35,979 nucleotides of DNA from Prolixibacteraceae bacterium (GTDB taxonomy: Bacteria; Bacteroidota; Bacteroidia; Bacteroidales; Prolixibacteraceae). This document shows positions 25,747 to 32,985 of the stretch, piece after piece. Location: NCBI GenBank assembly GCA_016930365.1, contig JAFGGY010000134.1, positions 1-35,979 of the forward strand, read 5' to 3'. Every line of letters begins with the position of its first letter. Within the stretch, counting starts at the first letter, position 1. Made by a program: the position numbers and the translations under genes. The notes below the pieces were generated by a model. The model saw only the letters and a list, made by a program, of their open reading frames with translations. It did not search any database and was not told the origin of the DNA.

Positions 25747-25774
25747 TAAAAAAAGCTGCCTTTACAGACAGCTT
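25747..25774 (-). terminator. Terminator after the AhpD-like gene
   Basis: AAGCTGCC (25753-25760) and GACAGCTT (25767-25774) pair with one G-U and a 6-base loop. On the minus strand the stem runs into a run of T residues (complement of 25748-25752 and neighbours). Confidence 0.85.
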
Positions 25775-25798
25775 CGTATTGAATTGATAAATCAATTA

Positions 25799-26134
25799 TC
25801 ACATCATTTCTTTCATTGCTTTGTAGGCTTTATCGCCATAAACTACACTTGGGCCACCGCCCATAACAACAGCAACACCAATTGTTTCAACAATTTCTTG
25901 CTGTGTGGCTCCATTTGCAAGCGAGTCGCGCACATGGCAAGCAATACATCCTTCGCAACGTATCGAAATTGCAATTCCTAAAGCAATGAGCTCTTTTTGT
26001 TTAACAGTAAGCGCTCCATCTTCTCCAACAGCCTGATGCATTGCACCAAATCCTTTTGCTATACCGGGATATTCTTTTGATAACGTTCCTACAAAATCAA
26101 AAACGGCATCAGCTTTTTCATTATATGTCTCCAT
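25799..26134 (-). CDS. Carboxymuconolactone decarboxylase / AhpD-like protein
   Basis: 111 residues of the CMD/AhpD fold: KQKELIALGIAISIRCEGCIACHV followed by RDSLANGATQQEIVETI and the terminal YGDKAYKAMKEM. The CxxC pair in CEGCIAC with the adjacent His is the redox and proton-relay centre of AhpD-type peroxidase reductases, so a thiol-dependent role is more likely than true decarboxylation. Monocistronic, with its own terminator. Sits between the sulfur operon and the TetR operon with no evident link to either. Confidence 0.88.
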   Translation of the reverse strand: METYNEKADAVFDFVGTLSKEYPGIAKGFGAMHQAVGEDGALTVKQKELIALGIAISIRCEGCIACHVRDSLANGATQQEIVETIGVAVVMGGGPSVVYGDKAYKAMKEMM

Positions 26135-26169
26135 AACTCAAATATTTATTAAAAAATACATTAATTCAC

Positions 26170-26199
26170 AAATCACTGCAATTACATTACAAGTGATTT
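26170..26199. repeat. Inverted repeat upstream of the AhpD-like gene
   Basis: AAATCACT (26170-26177) and AGTGATTT (26192-26199), perfect 8-base arms with a 14-base spacer, 36 bases before the AhpD-like start. It could be an operator for that gene; no T-tract supports termination. Confidence 0.4.
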
Positions 26200-26309
26200 A
26201 GTAACAGAGAAACACATAAATTAGTTATTTGTTGAAACGACAAGTTCATATTCAGCAATTTTAACATCTCTATAAGAACTTTCAATTTCGATTACAATAA
26301 ATACAATGT

Positions 26310-26795
26310 TTACATAAAAAGCTTATCGAGGAAACTAAAACCTGTCTTGGTTTTAAAATACTTATCGCGCATACTTTTAATTGCTACGTCACTCATCTTG
26401 TCTTCAAAAATATTGACCAAAAAATCGGCTTCAACCAGTATCTGAAAGTCAATACCATCAATTTTGGTGTAACTATGATGATGGCCAATAAGAAAACATA
26501 TACGCTCAATGGTTTCTTCAGGCAGCTCATGCTTTTCGAGCATTTGTCGTGCCACGGGCGGACCTTCAATCTCCTGATAATTTCCGGCTGTTGAATGATA
26601 CTTTTTTTCGGCATTGACAATACCAATATCGTGCAAAATGGCGGCAATTTCAACAATTTCGAGTTGCCGGCTGTCCAGTCCTTCAATTCCGGCAATTGCC
26701 AAAGCAAAACCCAATACTTTTAAGGCATGATTGACACGGGGCACATCACCATCGAAATAATCAATCATTTGTTGTGTAAGCTCTTGCTTAAGCAT
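26310..26795 (-). CDS. HD-domain phosphohydrolase-like protein
   Basis: 161 residues of the HD superfamily: His23 (VNHALKVLGFALAIA), the HD doublet His55-Asp56 in AAILHDIGIVNAEKKYHSTA, a downstream GHHHSY and the later Asp in EADFLVNIFED complete the usual metal site. The substrate is unknown; relatives hydrolyse nucleotides or phosphate esters. It begins one base after the cupin stop codon and is the third gene of a TetR-cupin-HD operon. The C-terminal KTGFSFLDKLFM is typical for small HD proteins of this group. Confidence 0.85.
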   Translation of the reverse strand: MLKQELTQQMIDYFDGDVPRVNHALKVLGFALAIAGIEGLDSRQLEIVEIAAILHDIGIVNAEKKYHSTAGNYQEIEGPPVARQMLEKHELPEETIERICFLIGHHHSYTKIDGIDFQILVEADFLVNIFEDKMSDVAIKSMRDKYFKTKTGFSFLDKLFM

Positions 26796-26796
26796 A

Positions 26797-27135
26797 TCAC
26801 AAAAGTTTTGTCTGTGTAGTTGGGCGCGGTGCTTTTACGACCATAATGCGTGCCTGTTTTTGCGCGTTGTTCGACAAACAATGCACAATGCCTTTGGGAC
26901 TGTCAACCAGGCTGTCGGTTTCAACCGTGATGGTTTCGTCGCCAACCCGCACATCGGGTGTGCCTTCTAAAATATAGAAAAAAACATCAACCGGGGTAAT
27001 GTGTGGTTTGAGTGTTTCGCCCGGTTGCAGGGTAATGTGCATAACCTGTGCACTTTCCTTGTCGTATAATCTGCGTACATCAATTTTGTGAGGAGTATCT
27101 ACAATTGCCTGTTCTTTTACTTTTTTAATGTCCAT
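26797..27135 (-). CDS. Small cupin-domain protein
   Basis: 112 residues making a single cupin barrel: MHITLQPGETLKPHITPVDVFFYILEGTPDVRVGDE is motif 1, and DSPKGIVHCLSN is motif 2. Of the usual metal ligands, one His lies in KPHIT and another in VHCLS, but the second His and the Glu of motif 1 are replaced (Asp-Val-Phe), so metal binding may be altered. Such proteins may be enzymes or ligand-binding sensors. Encoded between a TetR regulator and an HD protein in one transcript. Confidence 0.85.
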   Translation of the reverse strand: MDIKKVKEQAIVDTPHKIDVRRLYDKESAQVMHITLQPGETLKPHITPVDVFFYILEGTPDVRVGDETITVETDSLVDSPKGIVHCLSNNAQKQARIMVVKAPRPTTQTKLL

Positions 27136-27154
27136 ATTATTTATGCTTTAAATT

Positions 27155-27730
27155 TTATTTTGAAATAAGTGAGATTACCGAACGAATTAATTTTCCACCT
27201 TCGGAATTAAGTTTAAAATTGAAGCCCGAAAGCTGCCATTTTTTCACAAACAAGCGCAGAGTTCCCATTACCATTATGGCCAAATGTTCGGAGGAAATAT
27301 CGTTTCGTATCTCTCCATGCTGAATCCCTTCTTCGATAACAGTTCCTAAAAAATGAATATTACGATTGATGATATCTGCTGTTTTTTGGGATAATTGCGG
27401 TTCGTTACGGAACAATTCTTCAGAGAAAATCACAGCCACTAACGACGGATTCTCGTTAAAGGCTGTAAAAAAAGCTGTAAACATTTTTTCGATTTTCGAT
27501 AAGCTTCCACTTTGTTTTTCAACATCATTCTTAATTTCGCCTAGCAAACTCCCAAACGAATCGAGTACAGCCACCAGTATTTCAACTTTATTTTCGTAAT
27601 GGCGATAAATAGCCGGTTCGCTAATTCCAATTTTTTTTGACAGGTTTTTAATGGTAAGCCCCTGAATTCCATTATCGTTAATCAGGTGTAAAGCTGTTTC
27701 TACTATTTCGATTTGCCGTGCTGTTTGCAT
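27155..27730 (-). CDS. TetR-family transcriptional regulator
   Basis: 191 residues: an N-terminal TetR helix-turn-helix (GLTIKNLSKKIGISEPAIYRHYENK, residues about 20-48) and a divergent helical ligand-binding domain. It heads the operon with the cupin and HD genes. A near-palindrome GTTAGTTAAT-GTTTACTAAC occupies the spacer between perfect promoter boxes just upstream, so it very probably represses itself. The ligand is unknown. The gene faces away from the outer-membrane barrel gene, which has its own promoter and might also be controlled. Confidence 0.93.
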   Translation of the reverse strand: MQTARQIEIVETALHLINDNGIQGLTIKNLSKKIGISEPAIYRHYENKVEILVAVLDSFGSLLGEIKNDVEKQSGSLSKIEKMFTAFFTAFNENPSLVAVIFSEELFRNEPQLSQKTADIINRNIHFLGTVIEEGIQHGEIRNDISSEHLAIMVMGTLRLFVKKWQLSGFNFKLNSEGGKLIRSVISLISK

Positions 27731-27753
27731 AACTTTTGGTAATTAATATGCGA

Positions 27754-27784
27754 CAAAGTTAGTTAATGTTTACTAACCTGCAAA
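27754..27784 (-). promoter_or_regulatory. Consensus promoter of the TetR-cupin-HD operon
   Basis: On the minus strand, TTTG (27781-27784), exactly 19 bases, then TAACTTTG (27754-27761). Both boxes match the Bacteroidota vegetative consensus. Confidence 0.85.
27758..27777. promoter_or_regulatory. TetR operator
   Basis: GTTAGTTAATGTTTACTAAC: 6-base perfect outer arms GTTAGT/ACTAAC plus two more pairs within, 8 of 10 half-site positions symmetric. It fills the promoter spacer and overlaps the -7 box. Confidence 0.75.
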
Positions 27785-27830
27785 TATTTTGCCTCATTTA
27801 ATGCCCATTATCCTTATTTCATTAACTTTG

Positions 27831-27863
27831 GTTGGTGCATGCAAAATAGCTTCAGTACTTTTG
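27831..27863 (+). promoter_or_regulatory. Candidate promoter of the outer-membrane barrel gene
   Basis: GTTG (27831-27834), 21 bases, then TACTTTTG (27856-27863), a perfect -7 match, 26 bases before the ATG at 27889. Confidence 0.5.
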
Positions 27864-27888
27864 CAACCATGTATATTTATTTAAAAAA

Positions 27889-28536
27889 ATGAAGCATATA
27901 TCAATTTTTTTCACCCTACTGCTTACAACCTTTAGTCTTTCGGCACAAGAGTTTTATGGTGGATTATTGGCCGGATTTAATGGCAGCCAGATAAACCACG
28001 ACAACAATAGCGGCTACCACAAAATGGGGCTTGTTGGCGGCGCATGGATTCAGCGCGACCTTTCGACCAACTGGTACTGGGGCATGGAGCTAAAGGTGAA
28101 TCAGAAGGGAATGCGCATTAAACCCACCAAAGAAAACGGGCAGGCAAAATACGTGTATCGTCTGAACTATATCGATCTGCCTGTGTTAATTGGATATGGA
28201 TACGACCCTACATTCTCTTTTTTCGGTGGCCTTTCGTTTGCTTACCTTTTCAACAAACATGGAATCGACAATTTTGGTATCGATTCGTATGTTCAATACG
28301 ACAACATCAGCAATTGGGAACTAAGCATGTTTGCCGGAATCAAAGTTAACTTTAGAGAATTGATTAACCAACCATGGGCTGAGCGTCTTACGCTTGAAAC
28401 CCGCTTCCAGTACTCAGCTCTTTCGATTGATAAATATCACGATTTGTTTACCCGCTACAAAAGCAGTATTGGCAAATTCAACAATGTTATTTCATCGGCG
28501 CTCTACTACCGAATTGAATGGGATAACATCAACTAA
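27889..28536 (+). CDS. Outer-membrane beta-barrel protein (PorT-type fold)
   Basis: 215 residues with a cleavable signal (FFTLLLTTFSLSAQEF, cleavage near residue 19) and alternating aromatic beta-strands typical of small Bacteroidota barrels (YGGLLAGFNGSQINH, VGGAWIQRDLSTNWYWGMEL, IDLPVLIGYGYDPTFSFFGG, YYRIEW at the C-terminus). Equivalent to the outer-membrane beta-barrel domains grouped with PorT. It ends 35 bases before rnr and may be cotranscribed. The role is not known. PorT itself belongs to type IX secretion, but this sequence is not specific enough to claim that. Confidence 0.85.
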   Translation: MKHISIFFTLLLTTFSLSAQEFYGGLLAGFNGSQINHDNNSGYHKMGLVGGAWIQRDLSTNWYWGMELKVNQKGMRIKPTKENGQAKYVYRLNYIDLPVLIGYGYDPTFSFFGGLSFAYLFNKHGIDNFGIDSYVQYDNISNWELSMFAGIKVNFRELINQPWAERLTLETRFQYSALSIDKYHDLFTRYKSSIGKFNNVISSALYYRIEWDNIN

Positions 28537-28571
28537 AACACTTAACATACAAAATAGTTAAACACAAGAAT

Positions 28572-30725
28572 ATGGCAAAAAAGAACAAGAATAGAAAAAA
28601 AATACAAAAAGCAACCGGTCTGAATAAAAAGCAAATAAAAAAATTTATTCTCGAATATTGCTACAACGACCCAAAACGTTTGTTCAACTACAAACAAGTT
28701 GCTGCACATCTGAACGTGAAAGACGATTCGACCCGGCAACTAATTAATATCGTATTGCAGGAATTAACCGAAAGTGGTTACCTGGTGCGCAAAGATCAGG
28801 GCAAATACCAGCTACAAGCCAAAACAGGCGATGTGATTGGCGTAATAGAAATGACTCAGCGTGGGTATGCTTTTCTTATTTCCGACGAGCTTGATGACGA
28901 TGTATTTATTGCCGGCCCTAACCTCAACAAAGCGCTCAACGGCGACAAAGTGCGGGTTTACCTCCATGCCAAACGCAAAAGGAAACAACCCGAAGGCGAA
29001 GTAATCGAAATCATCGAGCGTTCGAAAACCAACATTGTAGGCGTTATTTCAATGTCGAAAAATTTCGCGTTCCTGGTTCCGGCCGGGCGAAACAACTTCG
29101 ATATTTTCATTCCGAAAGAAAAGCTGAATGGCGCAAAAGATGGCCAGAAAGCCGTTGCAAAAATTACCGATTGGCCGGCAAAAGCGAAAAATCCTTTTGG
29201 CGAAATTATTGATGTACTGGGCGATGTTGGCGAAAACGACACCGAGATGCACGCTATTCTGGCCGAGTTCGATTTGCCCTATAAATTTCCTTCACGGGTA
29301 GAATCAGCGGCCAATAAAATACCAACCGAGATTACCAGCGAAGAAATTGAGAAACGACGCGACTTTCGGTCTATACCTACGTTCACCATCGACCCGGCCG
29401 ATGCGAAAGACTTCGACGATGCCTTGTCGGTACGCCAGCTTAAAAACGGCAACTGGGAAGTAGGCATCCACATTGCCGATGTAAGCCACTATGTAAAACC
29501 CGGCTCAATTATCGACCACGAGGCCGAAGAACGCGCCACTTCGGTTTACCTGGTTGACCGCGTGGTGCCTATGTTGCCCGAGGTACTGTCGAACGGGGTT
29601 TGCTCGCTGAGGCCCAACGAAGAAAAACTGTGCTTTTCGGCCGTTTTCGAGCTTGACGAAAACACCAACATTCAAAATCGCTGGTTTGGGCGTACCATTA
29701 TCAATTCCGACCGCAGGTTCGACTACCAGGAAGCACAAAATATTATCGAAACGGGCGAAGGCGACCTGAAAGATGAAATGCTTAAATTAAACGAATTGGC
29801 TCAAAAACTGAAAGACAATCGCTTTAAAAACGGCGCTATAGCTTTTGACCGGGTTGAAGTAAAATTTGAACTCGACGAAAAAGGTAAGCCGCTGGGGGTA
29901 TATTTCAAGGAAGCCAAAGAAGCAAACCACCTGGTTGAAGAGTTTATGCTACTGGCAAACAAAGAGGTAGCCTCTTTTATCGGGAAGCCAGAGGGACGAA
30001 AAAAGGCTCGTACATTTGTTTACCGTATTCATGATAAACCCGACCCCGAAAAACTGGAGTCGTTCAACAACTTCATCCATAAATTTGGATACGGAATTGA
30101 CATGAATTCGCCATCGAATCTTTCTCGCTCAATCAACAACCTGTTAAACAATGTAAAAGGCAAGAATGAAGAAAATGTTGTATCGACCTTGGCCGTAAGA
30201 GCCATGGCTAAGGCGTTGTATTCGACCCGAAACATTGGACACTACGGGCTGTCGTTCGATTTCTACACACACTTTACCTCACCAATTCGCCGCTACCCCG
30301 ACCTGATGGTTCACCGCTTACTGGCTCGTTATCTCGATGGTGGCCGCTCGGCAAATGCCGACGAGTTTGAAGAGAAGTGCCGCCATTCGTCGGGAATGGA
30401 ACAACGCGCAGTAAATGCCGAACGCACATCAATAAAATACAAACAGGTTGAATTTATGCAAGATAAAATTGGCAAAGTGTTCAACGGAGTGATATCGGGC
30501 GTTACCGACTGGGGCTTATTTGTTGAATTAACCGAGAACAAGTGCGAAGGGCTGGTTGCCATGCGCGAACTAACCGACGATTTTTACTATTTCGACGAGA
30601 AAAACTATTCCATAATTGGGATGCACAGCAATAAAACTTACCAGTTAGGTGCCGAAATAAAAGTAGAAGTTGTTCGAACCAATCTCGAAAAGAAACAAAT
30701 AGATTTCAAGCTTATTGATGAGTGA
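28572..30725 (+). CDS. rnr: Ribonuclease R
   Basis: 717 residues in the RNase R order: a basic N-terminus and winged helix (about 15-80, KRLFNYKQVAAHLNVKDDST), cold-shock OB domains (about 85-215), the RNB catalytic domain (about 250-590) and an S1 domain (about 635-717, GVISGVTDWGLFVEL). The catalytic acidic cluster is FTIDPADAKDFDDAL (residues 271-284), and HYGLSFDFYTHFTSPIRRYPD is the other signature. It degrades structured RNA processively from the 3' end. Only an 11-base-stem hairpin lies beyond its stop codon. Confidence 0.97.
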   Translation: MAKKNKNRKKIQKATGLNKKQIKKFILEYCYNDPKRLFNYKQVAAHLNVKDDSTRQLINIVLQELTESGYLVRKDQGKYQLQAKTGDVIGVIEMTQRGYAFLISDELDDDVFIAGPNLNKALNGDKVRVYLHAKRKRKQPEGEVIEIIERSKTNIVGVISMSKNFAFLVPAGRNNFDIFIPKEKLNGAKDGQKAVAKITDWPAKAKNPFGEIIDVLGDVGENDTEMHAILAEFDLPYKFPSRVESAANKIPTEITSEEIEKRRDFRSIPTFTIDPADAKDFDDALSVRQLKNGNWEVGIHIADVSHYVKPGSIIDHEAEERATSVYLVDRVVPMLPEVLSNGVCSLRPNEEKLCFSAVFELDENTNIQNRWFGRTIINSDRRFDYQEAQNIIETGEGDLKDEMLKLNELAQKLKDNRFKNGAIAFDRVEVKFELDEKGKPLGVYFKEAKEANHLVEEFMLLANKEVASFIGKPEGRKKARTFVYRIHDKPDPEKLESFNNFIHKFGYGIDMNSPSNLSRSINNLLNNVKGKNEENVVSTLAVRAMAKALYSTRNIGHYGLSFDFYTHFTSPIRRYPDLMVHRLLARYLDGGRSANADEFEEKCRHSSGMEQRAVNAERTSIKYKQVEFMQDKIGKVFNGVISGVTDWGLFVELTENKCEGLVAMRELTDDFYYFDEKNYSIIGMHSNKTYQLGAEIKVEVVRTNLEKKQIDFKLIDE

Positions 30726-30760
30726 AAAAATGAAGAAATTTTGTATCCGACAAATGTGCT

Positions 30761-30790
30761 ATTGTGCGCCGTTTAATCGCGGCGCATAAT
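30761..30790. terminator. Hairpin between convergent rnr and TetR gene
   Basis: ATTGTGCGCCG (30761-30771) and CGGCGCATAAT (30780-30790), 11 pairs with one G-U and an 8-base loop. It includes the TetR stop codon and has no T-tract. Shared termination is inferred from position. Confidence 0.5.
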
Positions 30791-31378
30791 TCCATAACAC
30801 AGTATGCGTACAAAATTATCGACCGTTACTTCGAGGTTCAGGTTGTGTTTGGCTCCGGTTGTAAGAGGCATCTCAAGACCTTTCATTGCCGTAGTTATAC
30901 CAATAGCAGCCAAATTCAGATCCTCAATTTGAAATTTGTCTCTGCGTACGCCTTCAATCAAAATACGTTTAATCATACGTATTTCGTCTTTGGCATTCTT
31001 TTCTTTTACCTCTTCGATGAAACCAATGGCAGCGACATCATTTTCGAGAGCGTTGTATAAATTAGCCAGGCTGCGATAAGTAGTAAGTTTAGTCAGAATA
31101 TACTCACGAAGTTTTTCCTCCGGATCGAGTGATCGAAAAACAACTTTTTCGAGCGATTGCTTCAGGATATCTACTTCTTTAATGATAACTGCCTGAAACA
31201 AATCTTCTTTACTGCTAAAGTAGTAATACAACGAGCTTTTCCCTTTACGCACGGCGTTGGCAATGTCGTCAAGGGTAGTTTTCTTATAACCGTATCTACT
31301 AAAAATGTCCTGGGCAATTTCCAGGATTGCTTCCCGGTTCAGGTCTTTTTTGTTAATGCCATTATCGGTTGATCCCAT
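30773..31378 (-). CDS. TetR-family transcriptional regulator
   Basis: 201 residues: a TetR DNA-binding domain (residues about 14-65: ILEIAQDIFSRYGYKKTTLDDIANAV, KGKSSLYYYFSSKEDLF) and a helical regulatory domain of about 130 residues with no recognised ligand motif. No efflux pump, fatty-acid or other obvious target is adjacent, so its regulon lies elsewhere. It stands between efp and rnr. A TATATTTG box (minus strand, 31411-31418) directly follows the efp terminator and could be its promoter, although a matching -33 box is absent. Confidence 0.92.
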   Translation of the reverse strand: MGSTDNGINKKDLNREAILEIAQDIFSRYGYKKTTLDDIANAVRKGKSSLYYYFSSKEDLFQAVIIKEVDILKQSLEKVVFRSLDPEEKLREYILTKLTTYRSLANLYNALENDVAAIGFIEEVKEKNAKDEIRMIKRILIEGVRRDKFQIEDLNLAAIGITTAMKGLEMPLTTGAKHNLNLEVTVDNFVRILCYGIMRRD

Positions 31379-31410
31379 CTTATTCCGGTTTTCAGATTAA
31401 ATTCAGGCTT

Positions 31411-31418
31411 CAAATATA
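31411..31418 (-). promoter_or_regulatory. Candidate -7 box for the TetR gene
   Basis: TATATTTG on the minus strand, 33 bases before the start codon at 31378, immediately beyond the T-tract of the efp terminator. Confidence 0.4.
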
Positions 31419-31460
31419 AAAAAAAAAGATAGAGCGGTCTGTTTTGAACGGCTCTATCTT
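31419..31460 (-). terminator. Terminator of efp
   Basis: AAGATAGAGC (31426-31435) and GCTCTATCTT (31451-31460), perfect 10-base arms with a 15-base loop. The minus strand continues into a run of T residues (complement of 31418-31425). Confidence 0.92.
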
Positions 31461-31468
31461 CGTATTTT

Positions 31469-32038
31469 TTATCGTTTTACTCTTTCAGAATAGCTGTTAT
31501 CGCGCGTATCAACCTTAATAACATCGCCCGTATTGATAAAAATAGGCACCATTATTTCTGATCCGGTTTCAAGCGTAGCCGGCTTTAATGCTGTTGAAGT
31601 AGCCGTATTGCCTTTCTCTCCCGGTTCGGTGTAAGTTACTTCGAGTTCAACAAAAGGAGGCATTTCGAGGGTTAACGGTGTTTCGGTGTCGGCATGGAAG
31701 TTAATCTCAACCACATTCCCTTCTTTAAGCAAACCTGCATTATCCACTAAATCTTCCTGTAGCGATATCTGCTCAAATGTTTCGGTGTGCATAAAGTTGA
31801 AGCCCATATCGTCTTTATACAAATATTGATACGGGCGACGTTCGATTCGCACCGGCGTTATTTTAGCACCGGCGTTAAACGTGTTGTCTATTACCTTTCC
31901 GGTTTTGAGATTTTTGAGTTTGGTACGCACAAACGCTGCGCCCTTGCCCGGTTTTACATGCTGAAATTGCACAATGGAGTACAACTGGCCGTTGTATTCA
32001 ATGCACAATCCGTTTTTGATATCTGATGTATTTGCCAT
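31469..32038 (-). CDS. efp: Translation elongation factor P
   Basis: 189 residues, normal EF-P length, with the three beta-barrel domains: the N-terminal KOW-like domain, the central OB domain ([17 protein letters not shown]) and the C-terminal domain with the EF-P signature ([23 protein letters not shown]). It binds stalled ribosomes at polyproline stretches. The loop that enters the peptidyl-transferase centre reads VKPGKGAAF, giving Lys32 at the tip rather than Arg. No EpmA, EpmB, EarP or YmfI modification gene is present in the window. A TATTTTTG box on the minus strand (32080-32087) is a likely promoter element. Confidence 0.97.
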   Translation of the reverse strand: MANTSDIKNGLCIEYNGQLYSIVQFQHVKPGKGAAFVRTKLKNLKTGKVIDNTFNAGAKITPVRIERRPYQYLYKDDMGFNFMHTETFEQISLQEDLVDNAGLLKEGNVVEINFHADTETPLTLEMPPFVELEVTYTEPGEKGNTATSTALKPATLETGSEIMVPIFINTGDVIKVDTRDNSYSERVKR

Positions 32039-32079
32039 GTTATAAATGAATTATGACTTTAAAAATTCTTTTAGCGCTG

Positions 32080-32087
32080 CAAAAATA
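32080..32087 (-). promoter_or_regulatory. Candidate -7 box for efp
   Basis: TATTTTTG on the minus strand, a full TAnnTTTG match 42 bases before the start; the -33 box is not evident. Confidence 0.4.
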
Positions 32088-32188
32088 AAAAAAATATACA
32101 GGAATGAAGCGATTTTTTCATTTTAGGCCATATGGTATAGTTAATTACAAGCTCAAGGCATATTAATTATGGCACAATATTTGGCTTG

Positions 32189-32202
32189 TTTGTAATTACA
32201 AA
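32189..32202. repeat. Perfect 14-base palindrome TTTGTAATTACAAA
   Basis: Lies 44 bases before the DUF3108 start in the divergent efp / DUF3108 region. It could be an operator. A related TAATTACAAG occurs about 50 bases upstream. Confidence 0.35.
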
Positions 32203-32245
32203 TACTATTTTTATATCCCAATCGTTTTACTCAAAAATTAAGCTT

Positions 32246-32959
32246 ATGCGCGTTTTATTCACCATACTTACAACCCTGATTATCTTTACAGCTTACGCCC
32301 AGGATATCAGTGAGCAACTCAAATTTGACATTAAATTTGGGATGATAAAAGGAGGCGAAGTGTATTTTCAAACTTCGGACACCCTTTACTCCAACATACA
32401 GGCTAAAAATGCGCGTTTGTACGGTTTCACCACCGGATTTGCACACATGTTGTACAAAGTAAACGACTCGTTCGAAAGCATTATTGACAAAAGCAACCAC
32501 AATCCCATCAAATCGTTCAAAAACGTTAGCGAACAAAACTATCGATTCAACAACGAGGTTCACTACTATCATCACCTCGATTCGGCATGGAGTAAAGAAA
32601 CCGGTTGGCATCGTATTGAGCCCGGTGTAGCCGATGTTTCGGCACTTTTTTACAAACTGCGTTTCTCGGGTATTCTCGACTCTATCAGCCAGGGCGACAC
32701 CATCAGCCTGCCATTTTGGGACACCGGCGAATGGTATTTTGTTGAGATGATACACAACGGACTCGAAACCATTAAAACCAAATATGGCAAGCGCGAATGC
32801 ATCGTTCTCAAACCGCTTAACATCGAAGGAAAATTCTTCAGCAAAAAAGACCCCATGGAGGTATGGTTAACCAACGACTCGCAACGACTGCCGATGCTGA
32901 TGAAGTTAAACTTCAATATTGGTTCGGTAAAGTGCATTTTAGTCGATTCAAAGGTATAA
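32246..32959 (+). CDS. Exported DUF3108 protein
   Basis: 238 residues from ATG 32246. An earlier start 60 bases upstream places extra residues before the signal and is rejected. The signal peptide (MRVLFTILTTLIIFTAYAQ) is followed by the DUF3108 pattern: LKFDIKFGMIKGGEVYFQT, YGFTTGFAHMLYKVNDSFES, HYYHHLDSAW, then GWHRIEPGVADVSALFYKLR and GKRECIVLKPLNIEG...VWLTNDSQRLPMLMKL. The periplasmic family is conserved but of unknown function, with a lipocalin-like beta fold inferred by others. Divergent from efp. It converges on the TonB receptor gene, with only 26 bases between the stop codons. Confidence 0.85.
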   Translation: MRVLFTILTTLIIFTAYAQDISEQLKFDIKFGMIKGGEVYFQTSDTLYSNIQAKNARLYGFTTGFAHMLYKVNDSFESIIDKSNHNPIKSFKNVSEQNYRFNNEVHYYHHLDSAWSKETGWHRIEPGVADVSALFYKLRFSGILDSISQGDTISLPFWDTGEWYFVEMIHNGLETIKTKYGKRECIVLKPLNIEGKFFSKKDPMEVWLTNDSQRLPMLMKLNFNIGSVKCILVDSKV

Positions 32960-32985
32960 TACAAACCCTTTCATTACCACCTGAC

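Noticed and set aside
26221-26311. A minus-strand stretch of about 28 sense codons ending AEYELVVSTNN after the HD gene
   Set aside because: It has no start codon after the preceding in-frame stop and no recognisable family. It may be a remnant but cannot be supported as a gene.
27797-27830. Second promoter TTTA-N22-TAACTTTG for the barrel gene
   Set aside because: The spacer is too long and the downstream TACTTTTG box fits better; kept only as a possible alternative.
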